Source: Xenococcus sp. PCC 7305 | GTDB taxonomy: Bacteria; Cyanobacteriota; Cyanobacteriia; Cyanobacteriales; Xenococcaceae | DNA: 38,394 nt | Direction of reading: 5' to 3' | Assembly: GCF_000332055.1 (NCBI RefSeq) | Contig: NZ_ALVZ01000177.1 | Coordinates: forward strand, 1 to 38,394 | Position numbers and translations under genes: made by a program | Part shown: positions 24,749-32,876 of the stretch, in pieces | Layout of the letters: the number at the start of each line of letters is the position of its first letter | Position numbering within the stretch: position 1 is the stretch's first letter | The notes under the pieces: model-generated | Seen by the model: only the letters and a program-made list of their open reading frames with translations | Told to the model about the DNA's origin: nothing | Databases searched by the model: none

Positions 24749-24766
24749 GATTTAGTATTTTCGAAA

Positions 24767-24840
24767 CGGGCGAGAAGGGATTCGAACCCCTGACACCGTA
24801 GTCCGTAGCCACGTGCTCTAGTCCACTGAGCTACACGCCC
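24767..24840 (-). tRNA. tRNA-Arg (anticodon ACG)
   Basis: The minus strand folds to a 74-nt cloverleaf: acceptor GGGCGTG/CTCGCCC, D-stem GCTC/GAGC, anticodon stem CGTGG/CTACG with loop CTACGGA giving anticodon ACG, a 5-nt variable loop, and T arm AGGGG-TTCGAAT-CCCTT. ACG reads CGN arginine codons after A34 is deaminated to inosine. The acceptor has one U6-U67 mismatch. No CCA is encoded. Confidence 0.93.
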
Positions 24841-24909
24841 CAATTGGTTTGATTAACCTGAACCAAATTAACCCACTGAGGAATAATAGTAACACAACAG
24901 AATCTAACA

Positions 24910-25395
24910 ATGCAAGGAAAAAATTCCCTGTCCCATATTAATGCCCAGGGCGAGGCTCAGATGGTTGATGTTTCAGGAAAAACTGTAACTCGTCGTCAAG
25001 CAGTGGCAGAGGGAAAGGTCAAAATGTCTCTGTCTACTCTAGAAAAGATTGAAGCAGGTAATGCCCCCAAGGGCGATGTTTTAGGTACTGCGAAAATTGC
25101 CGGCATTATGGCCGCGAAAAAGACTGCGGATTTGATTCCTCTATGTCATCCTCTACCCTTAAAGAAAATTGAAGTCAAGCTGAAAAGCGATCGCGATTTG
25201 CCAGGCTATGTGATTCGAGCCACTGTTACCACCAAAGCGGAGACGGGAGTGGAAATGGAAGCTCTCACAGCGGTTTCGGTTGCGGCTCTGACTCTTTACG
25301 ATATGGCAAAGGCTCTAGAGAAATCTATGGTGATTGATGCTATTCGTCTGATTAGTAAAACTGGAGGGAAATCAGGGGATTACACAATAGAGTGA
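24910..25395 (+). CDS. moaC: Cyclic pyranopterin monophosphate synthase
   Basis: MoaC makes cyclic pyranopterin monophosphate in molybdenum cofactor synthesis. The 161-residue protein carries [40 protein letters not shown] with the conserved Cys-His pair, [20 protein letters not shown] with the Glu, and [12 protein letters not shown] at the end. Its length is standard. It stands alone: other moa genes are not in the window, which fits scattered molybdenum cofactor genes. It converges with the ureidoglycolate lyase gene 30 bp away. Confidence 0.96.
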   Translation: MQGKNSLSHINAQGEAQMVDVSGKTVTRRQAVAEGKVKMSLSTLEKIEAGNAPKGDVLGTAKIAGIMAAKKTADLIPLCHPLPLKKIEVKLKSDRDLPGYVIRATVTTKAETGVEMEALTAVSVAALTLYDMAKALEKSMVIDAIRLISKTGGKSGDYTIE

Positions 25396-25425
25396 ATTAG
25401 CTTTTTTTGAAGCGCAACCCATCGA

Positions 25426-25908
25426 TCAGTCAACAATTTCAAATTCGAGATTTTGCTGAGCAGAGAAATTATAGGTGAAATGATCAACTACATTAGTATC
25501 GCTCAGTTCTAGATTGTAAAAATCTACCAGCTCATCATCAAAATAAGGCCCTGCATGCCAAGTCCCCACTTCTAATTTGATAAAACAATTCCCTGGAATT
25601 CGAAAAGCAGTCATAGACTCTATATTGGGTTGCGAACTTTCTGAGGGTGGGGCAACGACTATGTACCAAGTTTTACCTTCTAGTGAACCCAAACATTGAG
25701 AACAAAGATTGTGCCGTGTGATTTGATGAAATTTCCGTCCTCGATGATGCAGTCGCATAATATAAAAACGGGGAATCCCTTGATTTAATTCCAACTGCGC
25801 ATCCATCTGATCATAGGGCTTGCCATCTTCAGAGGGGGTAATCAATTGTCCATAGGGTTGGAAATTATCAGAATTAATTAATTGGGCAGTAATCTGTTGC
25901 AGACTCAT
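25426..25908 (-). CDS. Ureidoglycolate lyase family protein (AllA-like)
   Basis: The 160-residue protein is taken from ATG 25908; an upstream TTG at 25914 is also open. It matches the AllA fold: PYGQLITPSEDG, a long middle segment with FYIMRLHHRGRKFHQITRH, and the cupin-like end FIKLEVGTWHAGPYF containing the conserved GTWH motif. AllA enzymes split ureidoglycolate to urea and glyoxylate in purine (allantoin) catabolism. No allantoin-pathway genes accompany it; instead a ferredoxin gene lies 30 bp upstream on the same strand, so a different role cannot be excluded. Confidence 0.85.
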   Translation of the reverse strand: MSLQQITAQLINSDNFQPYGQLITPSEDGKPYDQMDAQLELNQGIPRFYIMRLHHRGRKFHQITRHNLCSQCLGSLEGKTWYIVVAPPSESSQPNIESMTAFRIPGNCFIKLEVGTWHAGPYFDDELVDFYNLELSDTNVVDHFTYNFSAQQNLEFEIVD

Positions 25909-25938
25909 AAACAAATAGTAATCAAAAATTGATAGTAA

Positions 25939-26178
25939 CTACCAAGTGGGATCATCATAAAGATTAATGGTCAACTCTGGTTGATCTCCAGGAATAGAAC
26001 TAATACAGGCACAAACAGGAGTTCCATCCCCTAGTTCTACTTCACAAGCGTGACAAGAACCCATCAGGCAACCTGTAGGAATTAATACTCCAGCCCTTGC
26101 TGCCACTTCCAACATAGGCTCCCCAGCTTCTGCGTTGGTAATTACATTATCTGGTAAAAAACGAACTTGAATACTCAC
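25939..26178 (-). CDS. Short plant-type [2Fe-2S] ferredoxin
   Basis: This 79-residue protein has the plant-type ferredoxin cluster motif TGCLMGSCHACEVEL (C-x4-C-x2-C) with the fourth cysteine in CACIS. It is shorter than photosynthetic ferredoxin (about 97 residues) and has an unusual C-terminus ending DDPTW. It is cytosolic. It precedes the AllA-like gene by 30 bp on the same strand, so they are probably co-transcribed. The electron partner is unknown. Confidence 0.92.
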   Translation of the reverse strand: MSIQVRFLPDNVITNAEAGEPMLEVAARAGVLIPTGCLMGSCHACEVELGDGTPVCACISSIPGDQPELTINLYDDPTW

Positions 26179-26236
26179 AACAATTAATGATCTTAACTCC
26201 TAGATCCTAGCTTCTGCCCTTTTTTTACTCTACACC

Positions 26237-26262
26237 ATCTGCCCTCTGCCTTCTGCCTTCCC
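26237..26262. repeat. Heptamer tandem repeat (ccctctg type)
   Basis: About three and a half units of ccctctg/ccttctg occupy the end of the 84-bp gap between cobQ and the ferredoxin gene, touching the cobQ stop codon. Confidence 0.85.
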
Positions 26263-27756
26263 CTAATAAGACTGATCAGAAAAAAGCGATTTTAAATTTA
26301 AATTACGATTAACCACATCAGCCAGGGAATTTAGACCAGCTTCTCTTTCCTCTCGATAATTAGGGATTCCTGTGGCTAAAGAAGACATTCCTCTTTGCTT
26401 ACGCAAATGATTGAGCCAAGATCTTCGCCAAGGGCCATTATCAAAAATACCATGAAGATAACAACCCCAAATAGATTGGCTGCTATTAACCAATCCCAAA
26501 CCTGGATCATCGAATATTTGATAGAACTCTTCGTCGGCAATTTTCATTTTTTGGTTGATCCGACTCCGACCCTGATGAATTTCGTAACCATCTATAGGTA
26601 ATCCTGCTTGAGGATATTGAGAATAGACTTGTCTTTGTCGAGCTATTTTATTTTGAGAAAGAATAGTGGTTATGGGTAACAAATTCAACCCTTTGTATTC
26701 TCCTGGCTCACCCTCAAATCCTTCGGGGTCAATCACTCGTTGACCTAGAATCTGGAACCCACCACAAATGCCGAGAATTGTTCCCCCTGCGGCCGAATAT
26801 TCCCTGAGTTGTTGCGCTAGGCCGCTATTTTCCATCGCAACGAGATCCGCAACAGTAGTTTTAGTCCCAGGAATAATCACTGCATCGGGATGTCCTAAAG
26901 AATCTTTTAAATTAATATATTTAATGCTAACTGAGGGCTCAGCTTCTAGGGGATCGAAATCGGTAAAGTTCGAGATCCTCGGTAAGCGGACTATATTGAT
27001 GTCTAATTCACTATGATGCTTTTTCGGTCGTTGCTCAAATAAATCTAAAGAATCCTCGGCAGGAAGAATATTGTCGCTCCAAGGAATTATCCCCAATACA
27101 GGAATTCCTGTATGTTTTTCCAGCCATTCGACTCCAGAGGTTAATAATGATTTATCGCCACGGAATTTGTTGATCACAATCCCCTTGATCAGCGATCGCT
27201 CATTGGGTTCTAATAATTCTAAGGTTCCGACAACATGGGCAAAAGCACCACCTCTTTCGATATCAACCACGAGAATGGTAGTGGCATTGAGATGTTTTGC
27301 CACTCGCATATTTGTGAGGTCGCGATGCTTGAGGTTGACTTCTGCCGGGCTACCAGCACCTTCACAAATCACCAAATCAAATTCTAAGGAGAGGCGATAC
27401 AGGGCTTCTTGGACAATTTCCCAACCTAGGTCAAAATATTTTTCGTAGTAATCTGCTGCCGAAACCGTACCGACAGCCTTGCCTCGAAGGATGACTTGGG
27501 AGGTCATATTACCTTGCGGCTTGAGTAGAATCGGATTCATTTCCACCCGAGGATTGACCCCCGCCGCCCAAGCTTGAACCGCTTGAGCATAGCCAATTTC
27601 TCCTCCTGTAGATGTTACATAGGAATTTAATGCCATGTTTTGTCCTTTAAAAGGAGCGACACGCCATCCTTGTCTTGCCAAGATTCTGCATAGGGCAGCA
27701 GTCATAAAAGATTTTCCTGCATGGGATGTTGTCCCCACCACCATTATTGCCTTCAT
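26263..27756 (-). CDS. cobQ: Cobyric acid synthase (adenosylcobyric acid amidation)
   Basis: This 497-residue protein matches CobQ. The N-terminal ATP-binding domain has VGTTSHAGKSFMTAALCRIL, then APFKGQNMALNSYVT. The C-terminal glutaminase-like domain has VIIPGTKTTVADL, TILGICGGFQILGQ with the nucleophile Cys near 333, and GCYLHGIFDNGPWR with the His. The enzyme amidates adenosylcobyrinic a,c-diamide four times in cobalamin (or pseudocobalamin) synthesis. No cobalamin riboswitch was recognised in the 75-bp gap before it. It may share a transcript with the upstream Npun_F0494-family gene. Confidence 0.96.
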   Translation of the reverse strand: MKAIMVVGTTSHAGKSFMTAALCRILARQGWRVAPFKGQNMALNSYVTSTGGEIGYAQAVQAWAAGVNPRVEMNPILLKPQGNMTSQVILRGKAVGTVSAADYYEKYFDLGWEIVQEALYRLSLEFDLVICEGAGSPAEVNLKHRDLTNMRVAKHLNATTILVVDIERGGAFAHVVGTLELLEPNERSLIKGIVINKFRGDKSLLTSGVEWLEKHTGIPVLGIIPWSDNILPAEDSLDLFEQRPKKHHSELDINIVRLPRISNFTDFDPLEAEPSVSIKYINLKDSLGHPDAVIIPGTKTTVADLVAMENSGLAQQLREYSAAGGTILGICGGFQILGQRVIDPEGFEGEPGEYKGLNLLPITTILSQNKIARQRQVYSQYPQAGLPIDGYEIHQGRSRINQKMKIADEEFYQIFDDPGLGLVNSSQSIWGCYLHGIFDNGPWRRSWLNHLRKQRGMSSLATGIPNYREEREAGLNSLADVVNRNLNLKSLFSDQSY

Positions 27757-27831
27757 CTAGATTTCCCTTAGTGGAAGATACTGAATATGTATTTATATAT
27801 TCACCTTTATAGCAATCATATATAGCTATAT

Positions 27832-28233
27832 TTAAAATGACCATTCTAACCAACGATTAATAAAATTGTAGAGCTGATCCGAGGTTGTGGGTTGGGGAAA
27901 TTTTCCTGCCGATTCCCATTGGGTAACCAATTGTCTGCCGAGAGGAGTGAGACGAAAACTATCTGTAAGTCCTTGCCCATCAACTTCTCGCCGTAATAAA
28001 CCGACATTAATTAACCAAACAAGATATGATTCGGCTTGACTTTCGGTGAGATTTTTAATGGTGTAATTTTTTTTAATGCCTGATTCTTCCGCAATGATTT
28101 GTAAGGAAATCCCCTGATATTGCATTGCCGAAAATAGGTTTAGCTTAAAAGGAGAGCAGGAAAGGGCTCTGGTGGCTCTAGCTATGGTGGCGGTTGGATA
28201 ATTGATGGAATTTGGAGAAACGGTAGTACTCAT
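27832..28233 (-). CDS. Npun_F0494-family conserved cyanobacterial protein
   Basis: The 133-residue protein has a winged-helix-like layout: an N-terminal segment TATIARATRALSCSPFKLNL, a middle helix FSAMQYQGISLQIIAEESGI, and the C-terminal pair VGLLRREVDGQGLTDSFRLT plus PLGRQLVTQWES. This matches the family named Npun_F0494, conserved in cyanobacteria and of unknown function. The fold suggests a DNA-binding or regulatory role; that is inference. It is divergent from the ArsR-type regulator gene across 68 bp and precedes cobQ by 75 bp on the same strand. Confidence 0.75.
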   Translation of the reverse strand: MSTTVSPNSINYPTATIARATRALSCSPFKLNLFSAMQYQGISLQIIAEESGIKKNYTIKNLTESQAESYLVWLINVGLLRREVDGQGLTDSFRLTPLGRQLVTQWESAGKFPQPTTSDQLYNFINRWLEWSF

Positions 28234-28270
28234 AATTGATGATTAACGGTTTGCGCGGTATTTTTGTACT

Positions 28271-28276
28271 TATAAT
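28271..28276 (+). promoter_or_regulatory. Candidate -10 box of the arsR-type gene
   Basis: A perfect TATAAT lies 25 bp before the start of the ArsR-type regulator gene in the 68-bp divergent gap. No convincing -35 box stands at the proper distance. Confidence 0.35.
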
Positions 28277-28301
28277 GGGGATGTTGTTTTAGTCAAACCT
28301 G

Positions 28302-28622
28302 ATGGTAGTTAGTTCATCTCCCGATACAATTCTTATTATGGCAGGTTGTCATGGCTTATCCGATCCTTTAAGGCTGGCGATCGTAGAGCTACTGCAAAAA
28401 CAAGAACTATGTGTTTGTGAATTATGCGATCGCCTGCAAGTAAATCAATCTAAGCTTTCTTTCCATCTCAAAACTCTCAAGGAAGCAAAATTGATCCGAG
28501 CTCGTCAGTCGGGACGCTGGATGTATTACAGCTTGAATTTGCCTCAATTTGTGGCGATCGAGCAGTATTTGGCTGATTTACGACGGAATGCCAGGATGAA
28601 TTCCGCTTCAGATTGTCTATAA
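28302..28622 (+). CDS. ArsR-family metal-responsive repressor
   Basis: This 106-residue protein is a typical ArsR winged helix: CHGLSDPLRLAIVELLQKQE, then the metal site ELCVCELCDRL (three cysteines in the recognition-helix region, as in ArsR-type sensors), the recognition helix VNQSKLSFHLKTLKEAKLI, and the wing ARQSGRWMYYSLN. Such proteins release DNA on binding arsenite, zinc or another thiophilic metal. No arsenic-resistance genes are adjacent; the divergent Npun_F0494/cobQ unit is the nearest possible target. The effector is unknown. Confidence 0.9.
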   Translation: MVVSSSPDTILIMAGCHGLSDPLRLAIVELLQKQELCVCELCDRLQVNQSKLSFHLKTLKEAKLIRARQSGRWMYYSLNLPQFVAIEQYLADLRRNARMNSASDCL

Positions 28623-28742
28623 ATTGTTTTACAGTGTCTTTCTGGCTCTCTATCCTTTTATGCTTAAAATAGCTTCTGTGCGTTGAGTTTTTTCGAGAGT
28701 AAGATCTAGCGGAAATCAATACCCACTAAATAGATCTTTGAA

Positions 28743-30116
28743 ATGACCACTTTACCAGTTATTACAAGTCCACTTAATGATGTAACTGTACCGATTAATG
28801 CCGCAGATGCCACGATTAATCTATTTAGCCACTTTGATGATCCCTTCTCCACAGGACTCGTCGCTAGCTTCAATTTGCGCGGTAGCATCACTGAGGTTGT
28901 TCTCTTCGATCAACAAGGTCAAGGTGCGCCGTTAACTACGCAAAATTTTCTCAGCTATGTTGAAGCTGGTGATTATGTCAACACGATTATTCATCGCTCA
29001 GTCCCTGGTTTTATTATTCAAGGGGGCGGTTTCACCGCCGATGGATTAGCAAACTCTTTAGACAATCCTCCCAATGCGATTGGTGTAATTCCGAGTGATG
29101 ATCCTGTCGTCAATGAGTTTAGTGTCGAACGTTCTAACCTTCGGGGCACGATCGCCATGGCGAAACTCGGTGGTGATCCTAATAGTGCCACCAATCAATG
29201 GTTTTTTAATTTAGCTGACAATTCGGTAAATCTTGATAATCAAAACGGCGGATTCACGGTTTTTGGAGAAGTATTGGCTGAGAGCGATCTTGCTAATATA
29301 GATGCGATCGCAACTTTGCCGATAGTTGATGGCAGTAGTTTTTTTGGTCAAGGTGCCTTTACTAATTTGCCGCTCATTTTTAATGATCCAAATAATCCTG
29401 GGGTAACAGGAGACGAGAATTTTGTTCGCTATAACAATATCTCAGTTTCCCAAAGACCTGAATTGGCATTTTCCGTGGTGGGGAACTCTAATCCTAGTTT
29501 AGTAAATCCGATCATTAGTAATAATCAACTTGTTTTAGATTATTCACCGGAGCAACTAGGCTCAGCAGAAATTACAATTCGGGCTACAGATTTATCAGGT
29601 GATTTTATAGAAGATACCTTTTCCGTTGAGGTTGGGGGCTCTGGCGGAAATGGCAATAATCCATTACTAGATACAGCGTTTTTCCGCTTCCAAAATTCCA
29701 ATGTTCCCGGAACTTATATTTATGCCGCAGGGGACGAAGCCCAAAATATTCGCAGTAATCTTCCTGGGTTTGTTGAAGAAGGGGTCGCATTTAATGCTGC
29801 TATTCATCCTGATGATGATTTAATTTCCCTTTACCGTCTTCAAAGCAATCAACTGCCAGGAACCTATTTGTTCGTGGGAGAGGCAGAACGCAATGGCATT
29901 AATGCCGATCCTAATTTTTCTAGTAGTTTCACCGATGAAGGAATTGCCTTTTATGTTCATGGAGCTGGATCTAATCAAGGACATGCCTTCTCTCGCTTTC
30001 AAAATTCCAACGTCCCTGGGACTTACCTTTATGCTGCCGGTGACGAAGCTCATGGGATTAGAGCTAATTTCCCCAATTTTCTTGATGAAGGAATTGCTTT
30101 TGAAGCCCGAATTTAA
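28743..30116 (+). CDS. Cyclophilin-type peptidyl-prolyl isomerase with C-terminal repeats
   Basis: This 457-residue protein has a cyclophilin core at about 45-215: IHRSVPGFIIQGGGF with the catalytic Arg, MAKLGGDP, NQWFFNLADNS and GGFTVFGEV. An Ig/cadherin-like strand region follows at about 235-300. The last 145 residues are three copies of a 45-residue unit (about 312-357, 361-408, 416-457) with the pattern RFQNSNVPGTYIYAAGDEA, IRSNLPGF and EEGVAFNA, resembling DUF5648-type repeats. No Sec signal peptide is obvious; the N-terminus (TTLPVITSPLNDVTVPINAA) looks like that of large secreted cyanobacterial proteins, so a type I-like export route is inferred. The repeats may anchor the isomerase or bind a ligand. 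Confidence 0.88.
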   Translation: MTTLPVITSPLNDVTVPINAADATINLFSHFDDPFSTGLVASFNLRGSITEVVLFDQQGQGAPLTTQNFLSYVEAGDYVNTIIHRSVPGFIIQGGGFTADGLANSLDNPPNAIGVIPSDDPVVNEFSVERSNLRGTIAMAKLGGDPNSATNQWFFNLADNSVNLDNQNGGFTVFGEVLAESDLANIDAIATLPIVDGSSFFGQGAFTNLPLIFNDPNNPGVTGDENFVRYNNISVSQRPELAFSVVGNSNPSLVNPIISNNQLVLDYSPEQLGSAEITIRATDLSGDFIEDTFSVEVGGSGGNGNNPLLDTAFFRFQNSNVPGTYIYAAGDEAQNIRSNLPGFVEEGVAFNAAIHPDDDLISLYRLQSNQLPGTYLFVGEAERNGINADPNFSSSFTDEGIAFYVHGAGSNQGHAFSRFQNSNVPGTYLYAAGDEAHGIRANFPNFLDEGIAFEARI

Positions 30117-30180
30117 ATTATCAACTGATGTTCCGTAGTAAAACGAGAAAGTAGAAGTTTAAGAGAACGGGGAACGGTTA

Positions 30181-30208
30181 TCAATTTTCAATTTTTAATT
30201 TTCAATTT
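30181..30208. repeat. Heptamer tandem repeat (tcaattt type) overlapping the rsmH stop
   Basis: Four 7-bp units (tcaattt twice, ttaattt, tcaattt) occur. The last two supply the final codons and TAA stop of rsmH on the minus strand. Confidence 0.8.
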
Positions 30209-31076
30209 TCTTCGCGAATCTTAATTTGGCAGAGCGAGAACGAGGGTTGGTTCTTTGCTCATCATCTTGGGGATAGAGGGGTTTTTTGGTGATGACTTTT
30301 AGGTGCTCATGGTTACGAAAGCCATGTTTAACGATGCGATCTTCTAAGCTATGAAAGCTAATAATTCCGATGATTCCTCCAGGTTTGAGCCATAAAGGGG
30401 ACTTGAGGATTAGGGTTTCTAAAGATTCTAATTCCTGATTGACGGCAATTCTTAATGCCTGGAATACTCTAGTTGCCGGATTAATTTTTCCGTAACGATA
30501 TTTGGCTGGAACCGAATGCGAGATCACCTCTGCAAGTTCTGTTGTGCTTTGAAAAGGACGCTTTTGCACAATATTTTTGGCGATCCGACGGGAAAATCTC
30601 TCTTCGCCATACTTATAAAAGATATCTGCGAGGGTAACTTCTTTTTCATAGTTGATCAGATCTGCTGCGGTAAGAGATTGATTGGCATCCATCCTCATGT
30701 CTAGCGGGGCAGTATGACGGAAACTAAATCCCCTCTCGGGAGTATCTAGCTGGGGCGAACTCACTCCCAAGTCGGCAATAATCCCATCGAATAAAAAATC
30801 TCCTGGTTCATAAGCGGCAAAGTTGCCTTGCCAAAATTGCAAACGCTCGGGCATATACTCGGCTAATCTGGCACTGGTTGCTGCGATCGCCACTGCATCG
30901 CGATCAATTGCTGTTACTTTTACTTCTGAGTCATGGTTGAGAATCAACTCCGTATGCCCACCACCACCAGCTGTCATGTCCAAATAATGTCCTTGGGGTA
31001 CAATGTTTAATCCTGCAATAATTTCTCTACTCAGTACAGAAAGATGATGGAAGCTTTGCTGTGATTCTTCTGTCAT
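30195..31076 (-). CDS. rsmH: 16S rRNA (cytosine(1402)-N4)-methyltransferase
   Basis: RsmH methylates N4 of C1402 in 16S rRNA. The 293-residue protein has SAM-binding [14 protein letters not shown] near residue 35, [48 protein letters not shown], and the C-terminal [13 protein letters not shown]. These are diagnostic of RsmH/MraW. The start codon is ATG 31076. The last residues (KKIEN) and the stop are encoded by a heptamer repeat array, so the C-terminus has been set by repeat growth. It is not in a division cluster here. Confidence 0.96.
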   Translation of the reverse strand: MTEESQQSFHHLSVLSREIIAGLNIVPQGHYLDMTAGGGGHTELILNHDSEVKVTAIDRDAVAIAATSARLAEYMPERLQFWQGNFAAYEPGDFLFDGIIADLGVSSPQLDTPERGFSFRHTAPLDMRMDANQSLTAADLINYEKEVTLADIFYKYGEERFSRRIAKNIVQKRPFQSTTELAEVISHSVPAKYRYGKINPATRVFQALRIAVNQELESLETLILKSPLWLKPGGIIGIISFHSLEDRIVKHGFRNHEHLKVITKKPLYPQDDEQRTNPRSRSAKLRFAKKIEN

Positions 31077-31244
31077 TTAATTTTTAATCAAAATTCCTAA
31101 TATAGGTGCGCTTAAGAAAAATTTAAGATTATCGTGATTCAGAATACCATTTTTATTTCAGAATATAGTTAGAATTGTCATTAAGAGAATATTAGTTTTT
31201 ACTAACATTCTTGTAGTTCGTACCGAATTCAATTTTCTCCATAT

Positions 31245-31433
31245 ATGGAACTCAGCCAGCTTTCTGGTAAAGAAGTCGATTCTCCTCCTCGTAGGTGGGC
31301 AAGTATTTTAGGAACTCTAATTGCTGTTTCGACAATAACCCTGCCCTTACTCATGATTTCTTACTATTCGCCATCGAGAAGTAATGCCGAAACCTCACCT
31401 CAATTTGGGCAGGAAATGATTCAGCAAGAGTAG
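31245..31433 (+). CDS. Small single-pass membrane protein
   Basis: The 62-residue frame (MELSQLSGKEVDSPPRRWAS) has one hydrophobic segment at about 22-42 (LGTLIAVSTITLPLLMISYY) with positive residues on its N-terminal side (PPRR), and a polar C-terminal tail. I do not recognise a family. There is no strong ribosome binding site in front. It lies in the divergent gap upstream of rsmH. Reality is likely but not sure. Confidence 0.5.
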   Translation: MELSQLSGKEVDSPPRRWASILGTLIAVSTITLPLLMISYYSPSRSNAETSPQFGQEMIQQE

Positions 31434-31487
31434 GATAATCAAGGAAATTAACTTTGTACAGCACCGGCGCTAGTGCCGCTGCGCGGA

Positions 31488-31522
31488 AGTAATGAGTAAT
31501 GAGTAATAAGTAATAAGTATTG
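31488..31522. repeat. Heptamer tandem repeat (agtaatg type)
   Basis: Five units occur: agtaatg twice, agtaata twice, agtattg. They belong to the same family as 10737-10771. Confidence 0.85.
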
Positions 31523-31572
31523 ATGCATTAGCTTTTTGCCCTTCGTTGATAGATAGCTTATTTACGCCGCGT

Positions 31573-31613
31573 CCACTAGTCACGCAACTGTTTGCGTGGC
31601 AGTTTTCCAGTGG
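31573..31613. repeat. Hairpin-forming inverted repeat
   Basis: The inner stem CACGCA/TGCGTG (31581-31586 with 31593-31598) has a 6-nt loop. The outer arms CCACT and AGTGG (31573-31577 with 31609-31613) can also pair. It sits between convergent genes and lacks a T run, so it is not a standard terminator. Confidence 0.5.
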
Positions 31614-31683
31614 CCCAGAAGATCAGGCAATACTACTTGCTTTTAGCTACTTGCCCCGTAAAACTAGCGCTAACTCCTCAGAC

Positions 31684-31704
31684 CTCATCCTTCATCCCTC
31701 ATCC
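31684..31704. repeat. Heptamer tandem repeat (ctcatcc type)
   Basis: Three units occur (ctcatcc, ttcatcc, ctcatcc), ending 9 bp before the stop of the glycine-zipper protein gene. Confidence 0.65.
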
Positions 31705-31713
31705 CTTAGTAAC

Positions 31714-32004
31714 CTAGTCTGGCTCGGCTGAGTTTCCGTTAACAGTTTCGAGTTGTTGACGAACATCGTCGATCGCCAAATTAAGTTGTGCAATTTTGTC
31801 TTCCAGGCGGTGACGGGCATCCTCAATACTTTCTTCAGTGGGAAATTCTACCGATTGACCTCCTTCAGCCAGGGGTCTATTTTGTCTATCTTCACTTTGT
31901 CTCTCACGAGAGTTGACGAGCAATCCTCCGAGCAAACCACCTACTATTCCGCCAATGATACTTCCAACAACAAAACCACTACCAAAACCATCCTTTTGAC
32001 TCAT
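31714..32004 (-). CDS. Small glycine-zipper membrane protein with coiled coil
   Basis: The 96-residue protein has a glycine-zipper transmembrane segment at about 8-30 (GSGFVVGSIIGGIVGGLLGG), then a polar linker (RERQSEDRQNRPLAEGG), then an amphipathic helix with coiled-coil character (ESIEDARHRLEDKIAQLNLA). It resembles YtxH-like gas-vesicle or stress proteins in layout. The topology is single pass. Function is unknown; a small membrane-associated scaffold is likely. It converges with nothing coding and lies 64 bp upstream of upp on the chromosome, reading away from it. Confidence 0.75.
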   Translation of the reverse strand: MSQKDGFGSGFVVGSIIGGIVGGLLGGLLVNSRERQSEDRQNRPLAEGGQSVEFPTEESIEDARHRLEDKIAQLNLAIDDVRQQLETVNGNSAEPD

Positions 32005-32068
32005 CGATCAATGCCTCTTTGATTGCCTGTAATTTCTGTGACTATATTATATATTTAAGAGCAGACTC

Positions 32069-32719
32069 TTAAGTGCCAAAAGCGCGATCGCCAGCATCTC
32101 CTAAACCAGGGACAATATACCCTTTGCTATTCAGCCCTTCATCAATAATAGCGGAATAAATCTGGAGATCTTGATAATTTTCGCTGAGTTGTCTTAATGC
32201 AGGAGGAGAAGCCACTACAGAAACAATACGAATTTCTGCGGGGTCTACGCCTCGACTGGTAATTTCTTTCATTGCCATCATAATCGAACCGCCAGTTGCC
32301 AACATCGGTTCGAGAATAAGAATTTTGGTTTGAGGAGGAAATCTATCAGGTAAATTATTGAGGTAACAACTAGCCTCTAAAGTGGACTCGTTACGGGACA
32401 AGCCGAGATGATAAGTAGAAGCAACAGGTAAAATATTTTGCGCTCCGTCTAATAGAGCTAAGCCCGCTCTTAATATGGGAATCACTCCCATGGGTACTTC
32501 GGGGTTAATAAAAGTAGCGTCACAGGTTGAGAGAGGAGTTTGGACAGTAGTTTCGATAGTGGGTAACCAATTACGAGTGGCTTCATAGGTTAGCCAGCGT
32601 CCCAGTTCTGACATCGCAGTTTTAAACAATACGGTCGGCGTATTGGCATCGCGGGCAACAGCCAGCCAATGCTTAATTAGGGGATGTTCGGGAACGTAAA
32701 CTCGTAATTGTAAACTCAT
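32069..32719 (-). CDS. upp: Uracil phosphoribosyltransferase
   Basis: UPRT joins uracil and PRPP to give UMP in pyrimidine salvage. The 216-residue protein has TPTVLFKTAMSELGRWLTYE, the PILRAGLALLDG segment, the PRPP loop ILILEPMLATGGS and the uracil-binding end KGYIVPGLGDAGDRAFGT, all typical. One position is unusual: the loop has Glu where the family usually has Asp (DPMLATGGS). Length is normal. It is separate from the other pyrimidine gene here (carA). Confidence 0.95.
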   Translation of the reverse strand: MSLQLRVYVPEHPLIKHWLAVARDANTPTVLFKTAMSELGRWLTYEATRNWLPTIETTVQTPLSTCDATFINPEVPMGVIPILRAGLALLDGAQNILPVASTYHLGLSRNESTLEASCYLNNLPDRFPPQTKILILEPMLATGGSIMMAMKEITSRGVDPAEIRIVSVVASPPALRQLSENYQDLQIYSAIIDEGLNSKGYIVPGLGDAGDRAFGT

Positions 32720-32876
32720 GCTAGATCTTATTATTCCTAATAACCTGACTCATAATAGCGTGAATCATTGTGCCTGCTGACGAAAGAATTGGATTTTCGA
32801 GATCGCGATACTAACTTTGTTTTGTTATGTTGGTTTTTGTTGACTAAGTATAAGTTATTGCTAGGACGATCGCATT

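Larger units (their letters stand above)
31434..31713. other. 280-bp gene-free stretch with two repeat arrays and a hairpin
   Basis: It contains a near-palindrome ggcgctagtgcc (about 31466-31477), the heptamer array 31488-31522, a hairpin at 31573-31613 and a ctcatcc-type heptamer array at 31684-31704. I see no credible gene. Confidence 0.6.

Noticed and set aside
27757-27831. Possible cobalamin riboswitch before cobQ
   Set aside because: The gap is only 75 bp, too short, and no B12-box-like sequence is visible.
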